DNA of 64,000 bases from Amphiura filiformis (lineage: Eukaryota; Echinodermata; Ophiuroidea; Amphilepidida; Amphiuridae): NCBI RefSeq assembly GCF_039555335.1, contig NC_092635.1:69042058-69106057 (forward strand), in the 5' to 3' direction. Positions 1 through 11,302 of the stretch are shown piece by piece (within the stretch, counting starts at the first letter, position 1; every line of letters starts with the position of its first letter). The notes below the pieces were generated by a model. That model was not told where the DNA came from. It saw only the letters and a list, made by a program, of their open reading frames with translations, and did not search any database. Both the position numbers and the translations under genes were made by a program.

Positions 1-217
1 GAATATTAAGAAGTACCAAAAAGACTAGCAAAAACTGCTAGTAAAGTAGGTGATGGTGTTAAATGATTATTATAAATAACAATTATAATATGACAACATA
101 ATGGCAAACAACTAAGCATGCTAAGGTCAAAATACTTTCTATACTTAAGTTTCACCACAGATTTGGTAGTGACATACATGTAGGTGTGTATTTCATTAGT
201 CGCAGTCATCATCATCA

Positions 218-430
218 TCATGCTTCAGCTGCAGAGCAGGCGTCCACAAGATTTCTCCATGCGCAGCTATCTTCGGTAAGGGCAGCAATATGTTCTGCTA
301 GAATGCCTTTATCATACCTTAGCATGCATTGAATGTAAGTTACATAGGAGGTGTGTGGATGTCCCAGTCGTCTTATGTCACGAGGTGGTATGGAGAGAGC
401 ATTATCTTCTAGCAGGCTCCTCCGGGAGAC
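218..430 (-). pseudogene. 3' end of a non-LTR retrotransposon ORF2 (5'-truncated)
   Basis: On the minus strand an open frame ends at a TGA at 218-220. Its C-terminal peptide includes RRLGHPHTSY and CAWRNLVDACSAAE. As I recall, this resembles the tail of endonuclease/reverse-transcriptase proteins of metazoan non-LTR elements, where an HPRTSY-like stretch precedes WR..V.ACSAAE shortly before the stop. A short ATG triplet run (201-222) overlaps and follows the stop, like the simple-repeat tails of such elements. No RT or endonuclease core is visible, so this is a 5'-truncated remnant. The upstream limit of homology cannot be fixed by eye. The family assignment is from memory of the motif. Confidence 0.5.
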
Positions 431-835
431 AAAGGATGTGCCCCAGGAACATGTATGTGTGCGTAAAAGGTACAAAAAGGCAATGATGTCGCTACCTAAC
501 TCGAGATGAATCAAAAGTATAGTTACTATGTGATGTATAATATAGTCATGCCTTGTGTATGCTGTGTTGTAATTGTAAATGAATATACATGTATGCAATA
601 TGGATATAATTTATCTCAATATTATTAATTAATACACAGGGAACAAGTCTTGTTCAAAATTGTGAATTTTTTTTAATATGGCAGCCTCTTCCCATTCTGT
701 TATGTACATACAAACATAGCAGAATTTGTCTACTTTCCAAATTGATCGACTTTCAAGATGTTAAAAATGTTTGCCAACAAATATGCAAGAAGTGCTAAAA
801 ATATTTATAAATTGAGACAAAGTTATCAGAAATAT

Positions 836-1037
836 TATAGCTAAAATAATAGTTTCTCGATCATGAGAGCTCAATTGGCACGTAATGACAATTGCGCCGA
901 GCGTACAACGCTTACCAAACACACTTCTAAAGGTTACCGTACCGTGCTATCGTGTTATTCCATTAAAATTGCGACATTACGCATTGCACGCAGTACATTC
1001 ATTCTCTCGTGATCGAGAAACTATTATTTTAGCTATA
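836..1037. mobile_element. MITE with 34-bp terminal inverted repeats
   Basis: Positions 836-869 and 1004-1037 are inverted repeats with a single mismatch; each contains TAGCTAAAATAATAGTTTCT or its complement. The ~135-bp interior has no open frame. The termini begin with TATAG, which fits insertion at TA, but the superfamily is not certain. Confidence 0.8.
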
Positions 1038-1128
1038 GCAGCGAATTTTTATACAGAGTTGTAAATTCGAGATTGGAATGAGCTGACAAATCCCAGGTAA
1101 TGATAAACCATCCTACATGCCTAATGTA

Positions 1129-1306
1129 TTGGGTTATTCCGGTTGAAATCCAGCCCCCTATGGAAGGCATTACCTTAATCTTTCACACAAGGGGTGTGAA
1201 TTTCATATGGAGTCACCCATTCAAGTAATCTGAAATTGATATTGTTGTGAAATATTAAGATCATGTTTTCCATAGGTGTATGGATTTTAACCGCAATAGC
1301 CCATTA
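1129..1306. repeat. Dispersed foldback repeat, family B, copy 1
   Basis: A quasi-palindromic element whose ends read GGTTATTCCGGTTGAAATCC and the complement of GGGCTATTGCGGTTAAAATC. It contains the internal block GGAGTCACCCATTCAAGTAA. Related copies lie at 3871-4061, 32813-33058, 50750-50900 and 57985-58078, so this is a multicopy non-autonomous family. No coding capacity. Confidence 0.75.
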
Positions 1307-2006
1307 TAATACCTGTAGATCGTTGTAACATTACCTTTTCACCACCCTCAATCAGTGAAATGTAGTAGACACTTTTAACAGGTTACATACATGTAAGGAA
1401 CAGTTGACAGTACGGTAATGTGGTATTCAGAATGTGAAAATGATAGCGATACCATATGCAAGGCCTCAAATTTCAATTTGTTGAGGCACCCATTTTCAAG
1501 GCCAATGAGCAAAGACAAAGAAAGGCAACAAGTGATCAAGAATGACAAAGATCTGGGGCACCAGGGCCAAAACTAAAAAGGGCAGGCAATGGCCTTGGTG
1601 GCCTCCCTGAAATTCCAGCCCTGACATATACACTATTTTGACTTGGTTTCTGTGTGCATTCAATTCCAAATTCTAAGAATAATGGTACATATTTCAGCAT
1701 ATTTACTCAGTGAAAATCTTCGCTGCATGTGCCTACAGGTATGTTGCTTCCAATCCCCAGATATATAACAAAAGGATCAGAAGCTGATATTCTTGGTTTG
1801 CATTCTTTATCTTTTGTTCTCATGTTGCTGATCAAACTGTTATGATTTGTTATGGGACTTTCGGACTTTAGTACTGATTAAAATGACACTTATCTGAATT
1901 TGCTTTTTGAAAAAATGCTAATAAACAAGTCTGATCCTTCATTGTTCAATTTATTTTTATCAGTGTGCATGCACAGAATTCTTTTCCTTCTTTGCAGGTA
2001 CCATTA
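1307..2006. other. Non-coding stretch, no gene seen
   Basis: AT-rich sequence. A C/G-richer patch at about 1460-1625 looks like an old repeat but has no clear termini. No splice-bounded coding block or RNA gene was recognised. Confidence 0.5.
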
Positions 2007-2469
2007 TACAGGGTGTCCCTGAACGTACTGTATCGTCAGAAACTGAATTGCTTGGGTATGTTGGCGCATAAACCAAACATAACTAAATAACCGAAGTGGT
2101 TGAGGAATATATCAGCTATCACATACTTTTTGAATTTTGACAATTGACCGCTCTGTTTTTGAAATAAAAGAATTTTACGAAACTACCTCATTTTCACCCC
2201 GTTCCAAGCAGTCGAACATCTATCAAGGACAATAGATGCCTTATGTGCTGATGATGCGTAGTGATTTGCACTCCGAATACAGATCATCGATTTATATTTG
2301 AATCCATGGAAAGGTTTTAAAATGAGGGAGTTTCATGAACGATGTGGTCAATTGTCAAAATTCATTTATTGCTCAACCACATCGGTTATTTAGTTATGTT
2401 TAGTTGCGGCATTAAAATACCCAAACAATTAAGTTTCTGACAATACAGTTCTTTCAGAGACACCCTGTA
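2007..2469. mobile_element. Foldback MITE with CAGGGTGTC termini
   Basis: The ends are TACAGGGTGTCCCTGAA and the complement of TACAGGGTGTCTCTGAA. Inverted similarity continues inward for roughly 150 bp, including AACATAACTAAATAACCG on the left and its complement on the right. It is flanked by TA on both sides. There is no open frame of note, so it is a non-autonomous DNA element. The 30340-31604 element uses similar termini but is otherwise different. Confidence 0.8.
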
Positions 2470-2879
2470 TTTGTACTAAAACATTTGCATAATATATTAT
2501 TCACATAATGGACAGTGTGTTCTTCTTGCTGCTGACTGGACTATATTCTGTATAAATCGCTCCCTTCCTAAAATACCATAACTGACTTAATGCAAATGTA
2601 TTGAAACGTTTGTTATGTAAATTGTGTATGAATATTGAAAACAAAAATGTGGTGGATATATTGTATATTTATCTAAATAAATAAATAATAGTAATATAAT
2701 AGGTAATTATGTTTAAGCACACTGGGGACAATTTACCAGTGTTGCTAATTTACATACATTTATGTAGCTACAGTATGTATTTAATAATTTTATGTTTGTT
2801 TGATGATATGGATGAGTTTTGTAATCAATTTAACATTTTGATAAATGTGATCTGCTATCAAAAACAAAAATTAGCAGTA

Positions 2880-3150
2880 AGGCAACGAAAAAAGAAAACC
2901 CTGTTCTACGGGCCGACCGACTCAGATTTTGAACAAATTGGGGAAAAAAATTTCTTGTACAAATGAATGCCGATCCAAATTTCGGAAATTTCAGGAACAA
3001 ATTTTTTTTGTATTTTCTCAAATTGCAAAATTATTCACAGATTTTGGTGATTTATTATGGGTCATTTCAAAAACAGAAAAAAGCTGACCGACCGACCCGA
3101 CTTGAAAGATCCGTTCGCCCGTAGAACAGGGTTTCTTTTTTTCGTCGCCT
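2880..3150. mobile_element. MITE with ~33-bp TIRs (AGGCRACGAAAAAA)
   Basis: 2880-2912 and 3118-3150 are near-perfect inverted repeats sharing CCCTGTTCTACGGG. The interior carries CCGACCGACTC and a partial second copy, CCGACCGACCCGAC. The ORFs crossing it are incidental. Confidence 0.8.
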
Positions 3151-3182
3151 AAGCCAGAAAGTCTAACTTTGTGAGATATTGC

Positions 3183-3300
3183 TTAGGGATGAAATCAAAA
3201 CTCAACCGGCGGTTGACCGCCGGTTGCACCTGATTCCGAACAACAGAAACCAGACGGAACCGGCGGTCAAACGCCAGTCGAGTTTTGATTTCATCCCTTA
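3183..3300. mobile_element. Short MITE with TTA target-site duplication (PIF/Harbinger-like)
   Basis: A 112-bp element (3186-3297) with inverted termini GGGATGAAATCAAAACTC. It is flanked by TTA at 3183-3185 and 3298-3300. A 3-bp TTA/TAA duplication is typical of PIF/Harbinger elements. The interior also holds CGGCGGTTGACCGCCG, itself palindromic. Confidence 0.75.
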
Positions 3301-3403
3301 TTGAACATCTTCAAACTGTTAGCTTATGAGATGAGTTACATGAAATTGCTTGTTTTGGTAATTTTTAATGAAATTAATGCCACAATTATTTTTTTGGCAT
3401 ATA

Positions 3404-3650
3404 TGCTATATGTGACATAATCTGGTCCATGGGGCCAAAGGCAGCAAATTTGAAATTGAGATAAAGGCAAAAATATGGATTAAAAACAATAAAATACATA
3501 AGAAAATAGACACCACGAAACTTCGTAACTTTAGAACCAAGTATGCTAGACCTTTGGTGTTTTCAGTATATGATAGCCTAATATTTGTATCTCAATTTTC
3601 AAAAATGCCACCTTTGGCCCCCATGAACCAGATTGTGTCACATATGTATT
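3404..3650. repeat. Foldback repeat with ATATGTGACATAATCTGG arms
   Basis: The left arm ATATGTGACATAATCTGG, followed by GGGGCCAAAGG, is matched in inverted orientation at about 3611-3646. The ~200-bp interior is AT-rich without coding features. Probably a non-autonomous DNA element. Confidence 0.65.
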
Positions 3651-3870
3651 TATTTTTGCCTACAATGGCACCTTAGGGCTAATGTTTTGAGAAAACATAA
3701 GTGTTCAGAACTTGGCAAAAATGGTGATCCATGTGTTGTTTGTTACTAGTATTGAGTATGAAGACTTTTGACCAGGCCAACCATGACTTGGTGAAACTTG
3801 TTTACGAGCAAAGTTTTTAAGCACACAATGTCTTCTCTATAATTATGTGTGCGTCTGTGGTCAGTTATGT

Positions 3871-4061
3871 GGCTATTCCAGTTGAAATCCATTCACCCCT
3901 GTGGAAAACATGACCTTGCATCTCCCACACAGGGGGTGTAGATTTCAAATGGAGTCACCCATTCAGGCAACCCCAGTTGAAATAATTTGCACTCCCTGTG
4001 TGGAAGATTAATGTCATGTCTAACATTGGGGGTGTATGGATTTCAGCTGGAATAGCCTATT
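3871..4061. repeat. Family B foldback repeat, copy 2
   Basis: Starts GGCTATTCCAGTTGAAATCC and ends with the inverted form CAGCTGGAATAGCC. The interior GGAGTCACCCATTCAGG is shared with the copies at 1129 and 50750. Confidence 0.75.
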
Positions 4062-4326
4062 GGATGAGGAAAATGGAAGCAAATTTGCTGGCGTAGTGCA
4101 TGTTAGAATATAAATGTTGCTAGGTCAACTGACTCACGCTTTCTTTGTTACGAACCACTGATCGAAATGATCATAACACAAAGCCTATGGTATATCATAA
4201 TTCGGAACAGGTGTATGAACCCAGGCTTGAACCAGTAACCATTGCGGCAGCAAATAGACATTGGCATTTGATCATGTTGCCAATACACAAAAAGGTGTCA
4301 ACTAGTGCACCTTTCTAATTTTATAG

Positions 4327-4464
4327 AGAGGTGTACCACAAGGATCTGTCAGTGGAGCCTTAATGGCTTTAAATGGTACCAAAATTCAGTGGGATGTGAT
4401 AAAGAAGGCAGCCACAAACAATTTGAATGATTTTTCAAGTTTGTTTCAAAATGGTGAAAAGTAA
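4327..4464 (+). CDS. Candidate terminal exon, unidentified protein
   Basis: After a pyrimidine-rich stretch ending in TTTTATAG, an open block of 45 codons begins with AGA GGT GTA and ends in TAA (4462-4464). The peptide starts RGVPQGSVSGALMALNGT and ends SSLFQNGEK, with an ordinary residue mix unlike the surrounding repeat-derived frames. RGVPQGS is also the shape of the reverse transcriptase motif B, but nothing after it resembles an RT (no GPLLF continuation). A host terminal exon and a degraded retroelement are both possible. No partner exon was found. Confidence 0.3.
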   Translation, partial: RGVPQGSVSGALMALNGTKIQWDVIKKAATNNLNDFSSLFQNGEK

Positions 4465-5204
4465 GGTTATTTTATTATGTGCATGCCAATTTTGGCAGAA
4501 GTGGATCATTTTGTGCACCAATACAAATTTTGTGGAACTGTGCCAAAAAACCACATGTTTTTTCCCAAAAAAAAACAGATTTGATTTGTTTGGTCAAACA
4601 TTTGTTATTGCCATGGGAGCGCAGACCATTTTTTTACTTGACACTGGTGAACACAGTATTAAGTGAGTTCTTGAGATGCGCCTAGTGTGTTATTTCTCTA
4701 GGCCTTACTAACAACAGTGTAACAATAATATATTTGAAACTAGCAGGATATCGTATGTAATTTGACACAAGTCATACATAGATGGAATTGAATGTATTTG
4801 AACTTGCAGAAATTTATTATTTTACTATTGTAGCAATCAATGTAATTGAACTTGTGAAACAAACTATTATGTAATTGCTGTGAATAAAATACCATGGTAA
4901 TGGATAAAAGAATTTTGGAAGATTTCTGTGTTTATGAGTTGTAGTTTTGTTAATGCATGCTCTGATGGTACACCCATCCAGACTTACCGACCATTTTTAT
5001 TTTGTCGGAATAGTTTCAAAACGAAGCAGGATTCTTAAAACCTGGGAGCATGAAGGGGGAGGCTCTTGTGAACTCCCATTGGGGCATTGCCTAAGGTGGG
5101 CCCCTGTACCCCACTCATAACATGCACATGTACTCCCAACATTGAGTATCCCATTTGCAGAGAATTCCAAGGTTGGCTGGTCTGCACCCATCAAATGTGG
5201 GATC
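4465..5204. other. Non-coding stretch before the satellite
   Basis: AT-rich sequence with short ORFs only (79 and 68 codons, overlapping, no recognisable motif). No gene or RNA feature is supported. Confidence 0.45.
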
Positions 5205-8200
5205 ATACTGCTATCTACTTTAGATAGCATTGCAATACTTCCGATCAAACTGCTATCTACTGTAGATAGTATTGCAATACTTCAGATCAAACTGCTATCT
5301 ACTGTAGATAGCATTGCAATACTTCCGATCAAACTGCTATCTACTGTAGATAGCATTGCAATACTTCCGATCAAACTGCTATCTACTGTAGATAGCATTG
5401 CAATACTTCCGATCAAACTGCTATCTACTGTAGATAGCATTGTAATACTTCCGATCAAACTGCTATCTACTGTAGATAGCATTGCAATGCTTCGATCAAA
5501 CTGCTATCTACTGTAGATAGCATTGCAATACTTCCGATCAAACTGCTATCTACTGTAGATAGCATTGCAATGCTTCCGATCAAACTGCTATCTACTGTAG
5601 ATAGCATTGCAATGCTTCCGATCAAATTGCTATCTACTGTAGATAGCATTGTAATACTTCAGATCAAACTGCTATCTCCTGTAGATAGCATTGCAATACT
5701 TCTGATCAAACTGCTATCTACTGTAGATAGCATTGCAATACTTCGGATCAAACTGCTGTCTACTGTAGATAGCATAGCAATACTTCAGATCAAACTGCTG
5801 TCTACTGTTGATAACATTGCAATACTTCGGATCAAATTGCTATCTACTGTAAATAGCATTGTAATACTTCTGGTCAAACTGCTATCTACTGTAGATAGCA
5901 TTGTAATACTTCTGATCAAACTGCTATCTACTGTAGATAGCATTGCAATACTTCTGATCACACTACTATCTACTGTAGATAGCATTGCAATACTTCTAAT
6001 CAACTGCTACCTACTGCAGACAGCATTGCAATACTTCTGATCAAACTGCTATCTACTGTAGATAGCATTGCAATACTTCTGATCAAACTGCTATCTACTG
6101 TAGATAGCATTGCAATACTTCTGATCAAACTGCTATCTACAGTAGATAGCACTGTAATACTTCTGATCAAACTGCTATCTACTGTAGATAGCATTGCAAT
6201 ACTTCTGATCAAACTGCTATCTACTGTAGATAGCATTGCAATACTTCTGATCAAACTGCTATCTACAGTAGATAGCACTGTAATACTTCTAATCAAACTG
6301 CTACCTACTGCAGACAGCATTGCAATACTTCTGATCAAACTGCTATCTACTGTAGATAGCATTGCAATACTTCTGATCAAACTGCTATCTACTGTAGATA
6401 GCATTGTAATACTTCTGATCAAACTGCTATCTACTGTAGATAGCACTGTAATACTTCTGATCAAACTGCAATCTACTGTAGATAGCATTGTAATACTTCT
6501 GGTCAAACTGCTATCTACTGTAGATAGCATTGCAATACTTCTGATCAAACCGCTATCTACTGTAGATTGCATTGTAATACTTCTGATCAAACTGCTATCT
6601 ACTGTAGATAGCATTGTAATACTTCTGATCAAACCGCTATCTACTGTAGATTGCATTGTAATACTTCTGATCAAACTGCTATCTACTGTAGATAGCATTG
6701 CAATACTTCTGATCAAACTGCTATCTACTGTAGATAGCATTGCAATACTTCTGATCAAACTGCTATCTACTGTAGATAGCATTGCAATACTTCTGATCAA
6801 ACTGCTATCTACAGTAGATAGCACTGTAATACTTCTGATCAAACTGCTATCTACAGTAGATAGCATTGCAACACTTCCGATCAAACTGCTATCTACTGTA
6901 GATAGCATTGCAATACTTCTGATCAAACTGCTATCTACTGTAGATAGCATTGTAATACTTCTGATCAAACTGCTATCTACAGTAGATAGCATTGCAATAC
7001 TTCTGATAAAACTGCTACCTACTGTAGATTGCATTGCAATACTTCTGATCTAACTGCTATCTACTGTACCACTGCAATACTTCTAATCAAACTGCTACCT
7101 ACTGCAGACAGCATTGCAATACTTCTGATCAAACTGCTATCTACTGTAGATAGCATTGCAATACTTCTGATCAAACTGCTATCTACTGTAGATAGCATTG
7201 CAATACTTCTGATCAGACTGCTCTCTACTGTAGATAGCATTGTAATACTTCTGATCAAACTGCTATCTACTGTAGATAGCATTGTAATACTTCTGGTCAA
7301 ACTGCTATCTACTGTAGATAGCACTGCAATACTTCTGATCAAACTGCTCTCTACTGTAGATAGCATTGTAATACTTCTGATCATACTATCTACTGTAGAT
7401 AACATTGCAATACTTCGGATCAAATTGCTATCTACTGTAAATAGCATTGTAATACTTCGGATCAAACTGCTGTCTACTGTAGATAGCATTGCAACAATTC
7501 TGATCACACTGCTATCTACTGAAGATAGCATTGTAATACTTCCAATTATACTGCTATCTACTGTAGATAGCACTGCAATGCTTCTGATCAAACTGCTATC
7601 TACTGTAGATAGCACTGCAATACTTCTGGTCAAACTGCTATCTACTGTAGATAGCATTGCAATACTTCTGGTCAAACTGCTATCTACTGTAGATAGCATT
7701 GCAATACTTCTGATCAAACTGCTATCTACTGTAGATAGCATTGTAATACTTCTGATCAAACTGCTATCTACTGTAGATAGCATTGTAATACTTCTGGTCA
7801 AACTGCTATCTACTGTAGATAGCACTGCAATACTTCTGATCAAACTGCTCTCTACTGTAGATAGCATTGTAATACTTCTGATAGTAAATACTGATCAAAT
7901 TGCTATCTACTGTAAATAGCATTGTAATACTTCGGATCAAACTGCTGTCTACTGTAGATAGCATTGCAACAATTCTGATCACACTGCTATCTACTGAAGA
8001 TAGCATTGTAATACTTCCAATTATACTGCTATCTACTGTAGATAGCACTGCAATGCTTCTGATCAAACTGCTATATACTGTAGACTAGATAGCATTGCAG
8101 TATTTCTGATCACACTACTATCTACTGTAGATAGCACTGCAATACTTCTGATCAAATTGCTATCTACTGTAGATACCACTGCAATACTTCTGATCAAACT

Positions 8201-8639
8201 GCTATCTACTGTAGATAGCATTGTAATACTTCTGATCAAACTGCTGTCTACAGTAGATAGCATTGCAATACTTCTGATCAAACTGCTGTCTACAGTAGAT
8301 AGCATTGCAATAATTCTGATCACACTACTATCTACAGTAGATAGCATTGCAATACTTCTGATCAAACTGCTGTCTACTGTAGATAGCATTGCAATAATTC
8401 TGATCACACTACTATCTACAGTAGATAGCATTGCAATACTTCTGATCACACTACTATCTACAGTAGATAGCATTGCAATACTTCAGATCAAACTGCTGTC
8501 TACTGTAGATAGCATTGCAATAATTTTGATCACACTACTATCTACTGTAGATACCACTGCAATACTTCTGATCTGATCAAACTGCTATCTACTGTACCAC
8601 TGCAATACTTCTGACCAAACTGCTATCTACTGTAGATAG
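5205..8639. repeat. 42-bp satellite array, block 1 (about 80 monomers)
   Basis: Monomer ACTGCTATCTACTGTAGATA + GCATTGCAATACTTCTGATC + AA. Each monomer carries the 19-bp palindrome GCTATCTACTGTAGATAGC (9-bp arms, one central base). Because 42 is divisible by 3, a 14-residue periodic peptide is open on both strands; this is not coding evidence. Variants include a T-to-A flip of the palindrome centre, TTCCGATC versus TTCTGATC, and local segmental duplications (7400-7600 reappears at 7875-8075, a shift of 475 bp). The array continues after the LTR element at 11303. Confidence 0.95.
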
Positions 8640-9321
8640 TATAACCGGGCTAAAATGAGGTGTGTTGATGATGGTCTGGGGAATTAACTCAGGTAGAGAC
8701 TTGATGAATTTATGATGAAAATACGAAGTTGATGTTCCTTTTGCTTGATTGTGATATTTATTTAGTAATCCTTCTTCAACTTCCAAAACTGAAGTGACTC
8801 TCAAAACACATTTCTTAACCCACATCACTTACATCCAACTTAACCATCCAATCATCATGTAGGTAACCATAACTCATCTCTATTGTTTTACCATGATACA
8901 TTAACCTTGCTTGTACTATTAATCTTAAGAAGATGATGGGCGGTAGCTTCCTTTATGAAATCATGCAAAACCACCTTATGAATGATATACAATTTTGTAC
9001 TCGAAAAAGGATAAAAGTAACATCTGTTCCCTGGACGTCATCAGGGCGATGGCCTAGATTGTGGTTGTTCATAATCAGTTAAAGAATTCCAAATTAATAA
9101 AAGAATGTCATAATTATGCCAGGTAAGTCATGAGAACCAAAGTTGACTGACCATTGTGATTATTACTCATCAATCATCAAGGTTGCAAACATAGGAAAAC
9201 ATATACATTTCTACAACATGTTAATTAACTATACAAAATAACTAGTAGTCATTATCATAACCAATATATAAACAAAACAAAACAAAAGTAATAAACAACA
9301 GTTTCTTTGGCCTATGATATA
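8640..9321 (-). repeat. 3' LTR of the gag-only element
   Basis: Begins TATAACCGGGCTAAAATGAG and ends GGCCTATGATATA in + orientation. It is very similar to 10817-11302 but about 180 bp longer: 8758-8938, including a TTCTTCAACTTCC stretch, is missing from the other copy. Multiple substitutions between the two LTRs show that the insertion is not recent. Confidence 0.88.
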
Positions 9322-10800
9322 TGCCTCCGCTCCGGAAAAGAATGTCCATAGTACTGCTGACGTGGCGGACGTTGATATTGCTGGGGCTGATATTGCTGAG
9401 GCTGATATTGCTGGGGCTGATATTGCTGAGGCTGATATTGCCGAGGCTGATATTGCCGAGGCTGATATTGCCGAGGCTGATATTGCCGAGGCTGATATTG
9501 CCGAGGCTGATATTGCCGAGGCTGATATTGCCGAGGCTGATATTGCCGAGGCTGAGGCTGATATTGTTGAGGCTGATATTGCTGGGGCTGATATTGCCGA
9601 GGCTGATATTGCCGAGGCTGATATTGCCGAGGCTGATATTGCCGAGGCTGATATTGCCGAGGCTGATATTGCCGAGGCTGATATTGCCGAGGCTGATATT
9701 GCCGAGGCTGATATTGTTGAGGCTGATATTGCTGAGGCTGATATTGCTGGGCTGACACGGCTGAGGCTGATATTGCTGGGCTGATATTGCAGAGGCTGAT
9801 ATTGCTGAGGCTGATATTGTTGAGGCTGATATTGCTGAGGCTGATATTGCTGGGGCTGATACGGCTGAGGCTGATACTGCTGTTGCTGATATTGCTGGGG
9901 CTGATATTGCTGAGGCTGATATTGCTGAGGCTGATATTGCTGGGGCTGATACGGCTGAGGCTGATACTGCTGTTGCTGATATTGCTGGGGCTGATATTGA
10001 CGAGGCTGATATTGCTGTTGCTGATATTGCTGAGGCTGATATTGCTGAGGCTGATATTGTTGAGGCTGATATTGCTGGGGCTGATATTGCTGAGACTGAT
10101 ATTGCTGGGGCTGAGGCTGATATTGCCGAGGCTGGTATGAGCGCTGTTGTGTCCGTAGCAGGCGATGTCACATTTATATTTAATGCTGCCAATTCTTCTT
10201 TCACTATACTTAGTTCTTCGGCAATTGCTGCCTTGACAGTGTTAGCAATGTCTTGTGGATCTGGTTGCGCTAACGATTGGGCAGTCCTTGCCGCATTTAT
10301 TGTATCTATTAAGCCTGCCAGCTGGTCCTTGATAACACTTGCCCTAATCTTGGGCCGGAGTCCCCGAATAAAACTTTCCAACATTTGTTGGCCTTCAATG
10401 TCAAGCTCTCCACAACGCTTATCTATGTCCTCGGCGTATTGCTCAACTGACTCCTTTGGCCCTTGCCGCCGCTCCGCCAGTTGAGCTCGTAGCGCCCATG
10501 CCAGCCCATCATGTTGCATATATTTGTTGTTAAACGTAGCTTGTAAAAGCTGCAAATTGTTTCTTGTCCCATTTGGCAATTGCCTATACCAAGTATAGGG
10601 TGCATCACCTACGTACAACCCAACATTTGTCAGAGTTTGCTGCAGGTTCCAACCCTTGCTATTTGCGAAAATAGCATACTTCTCCTACCACACCACTGGT
10701 GCCACATCGTTATACCCTGTAAACTTGCCGAGGGGTATATATCCGCTGCTGCCATTGCTTTTGTTTGAGAATGCGTTAACATATAATAAAGTAAGAACGC
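9312..10800 (-). pseudogene. Degenerate gag gene of the LTR retrotransposon
   Basis: Gag is the structural protein that packages retrotransposon RNA. In the minus frame the N-terminal half has the Retrotrans_gag pattern: KYAIFANSKGW, then GDAPYTWYRQLPNGTR, then an acidic/basic stretch with QYAEDIDKRC and FIRGLRPKIRASV. The C-terminal half is built from a 15-bp repeat giving Q/Y/P/R-rich pentads (QYQPR). No CCHC zinc knuckle is visible. The gene is broken: an in-frame TAG (10685-10687) interrupts the conserved N-terminal region where a tryptophan would be expected. The frame also shifts inside the repeats, so the core frame reads SAISA-type pentads while the frame that closes beside the polypurine tract reads QYQPR. 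Confidence 0.75.
9367..10136. repeat. 15-bp minisatellite inside gag
   Basis: Tandem units of GGCTGATATTGCCGA (variants with TGCTGAG, TGTTGAG, TGCTGGG), about 50 copies. Purest at 9440-9550 and 9590-9715. Six-bp slips such as GAGGCTGAGGCTG (about 9548) change the reading frame. On the minus strand the period encodes five-residue repeats in every frame. Confidence 0.92.
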
Positions 10801-10816
10801 CGGATTCTCCACCAAA

Positions 10817-11302
10817 TATAACCGGGCTAAAATGAGGTGTGTTGATGATGGTCTGGGGAATTAACTCAGGTAGAGACTTGATGAATTTATGATGAAAATA
10901 CGAAGTTGATGTTCCTTTTGCTTGATTGTGATATTTAAGAAATCATGTAAAACCACCTTATTGATATACAATTTTGTACTCGGAAAAGGCTAAAAGTAAC
11001 ATCTGTTCCCTGGACGTCATCAGGGCGATGGCCTAGATTGTGGTTGTTCATAATCACTTGAAGAATTCCCAATTACTAAAAGAATGTCATAATTATGTCA
11101 GGTAAGTCATGAGAACCAAAGTTGACTGACCATCGTGATTATTACTCACCAATCATCAACGTTGCAAACACAGGTAAACATATACATTTCTAAAACATGT
11201 TAATTAACTATACAAAATAATTAGTAGTCATTATCATAACCAATATATAAACAAAAAAAAACACAAAAGTAATAACCAACAGTTTCTTTGGCCTATGATA
11301 TA
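10817..11302 (-). repeat. 5' LTR of the gag-only element (internally deleted)
   Basis: Same ends as the 8640-9321 copy, with ~180 bp deleted after TTGATTGTGATATTTA. In element orientation it precedes gag and should hold the promoter. No convincing TATA box could be assigned by eye. Confidence 0.88.

Larger units (their letters stand above)
8640..11302 (-). mobile_element. Gag-only (non-autonomous) LTR retrotransposon inside the satellite
   Basis: Two direct repeats (8640-9321 and 10817-11302) flank a ~1.5-kb interior that encodes a retrotransposon Gag on the minus strand. No protease, reverse transcriptase, RNase H or integrase sequence is present. In minus orientation the sequence after the 5' LTR (just left of 10817) reads TGGTGGAGAATCCGGC, a plausible tRNA primer-binding site starting TGG. 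A purine-rich GGAGCGGAGG precedes the 3' LTR at 9321. The element splits one 42-bp satellite into two blocks. I could not define a clean target-site duplication. The architecture matches TR-GAG-type elements, which would need enzymes in trans. Confidence 0.85.

Noticed and set aside
6000-7034. 344-codon minus-strand ORF (LSTVDSSLIRSIAM repeats), with similar + strand ORFs at 7029-7919 and 8157-8576
   Set aside because: It is the direct translation of a 42-bp satellite; both strands are open because the period is divisible by three and the unit is palindromic. No start context, domain or codon bias.
9314-10140. + strand ORFs of AEADIAEADI and LILPRLILPR repeats
   Set aside because: Shadow frames of the gag minisatellite; the Gag core is on the minus strand.
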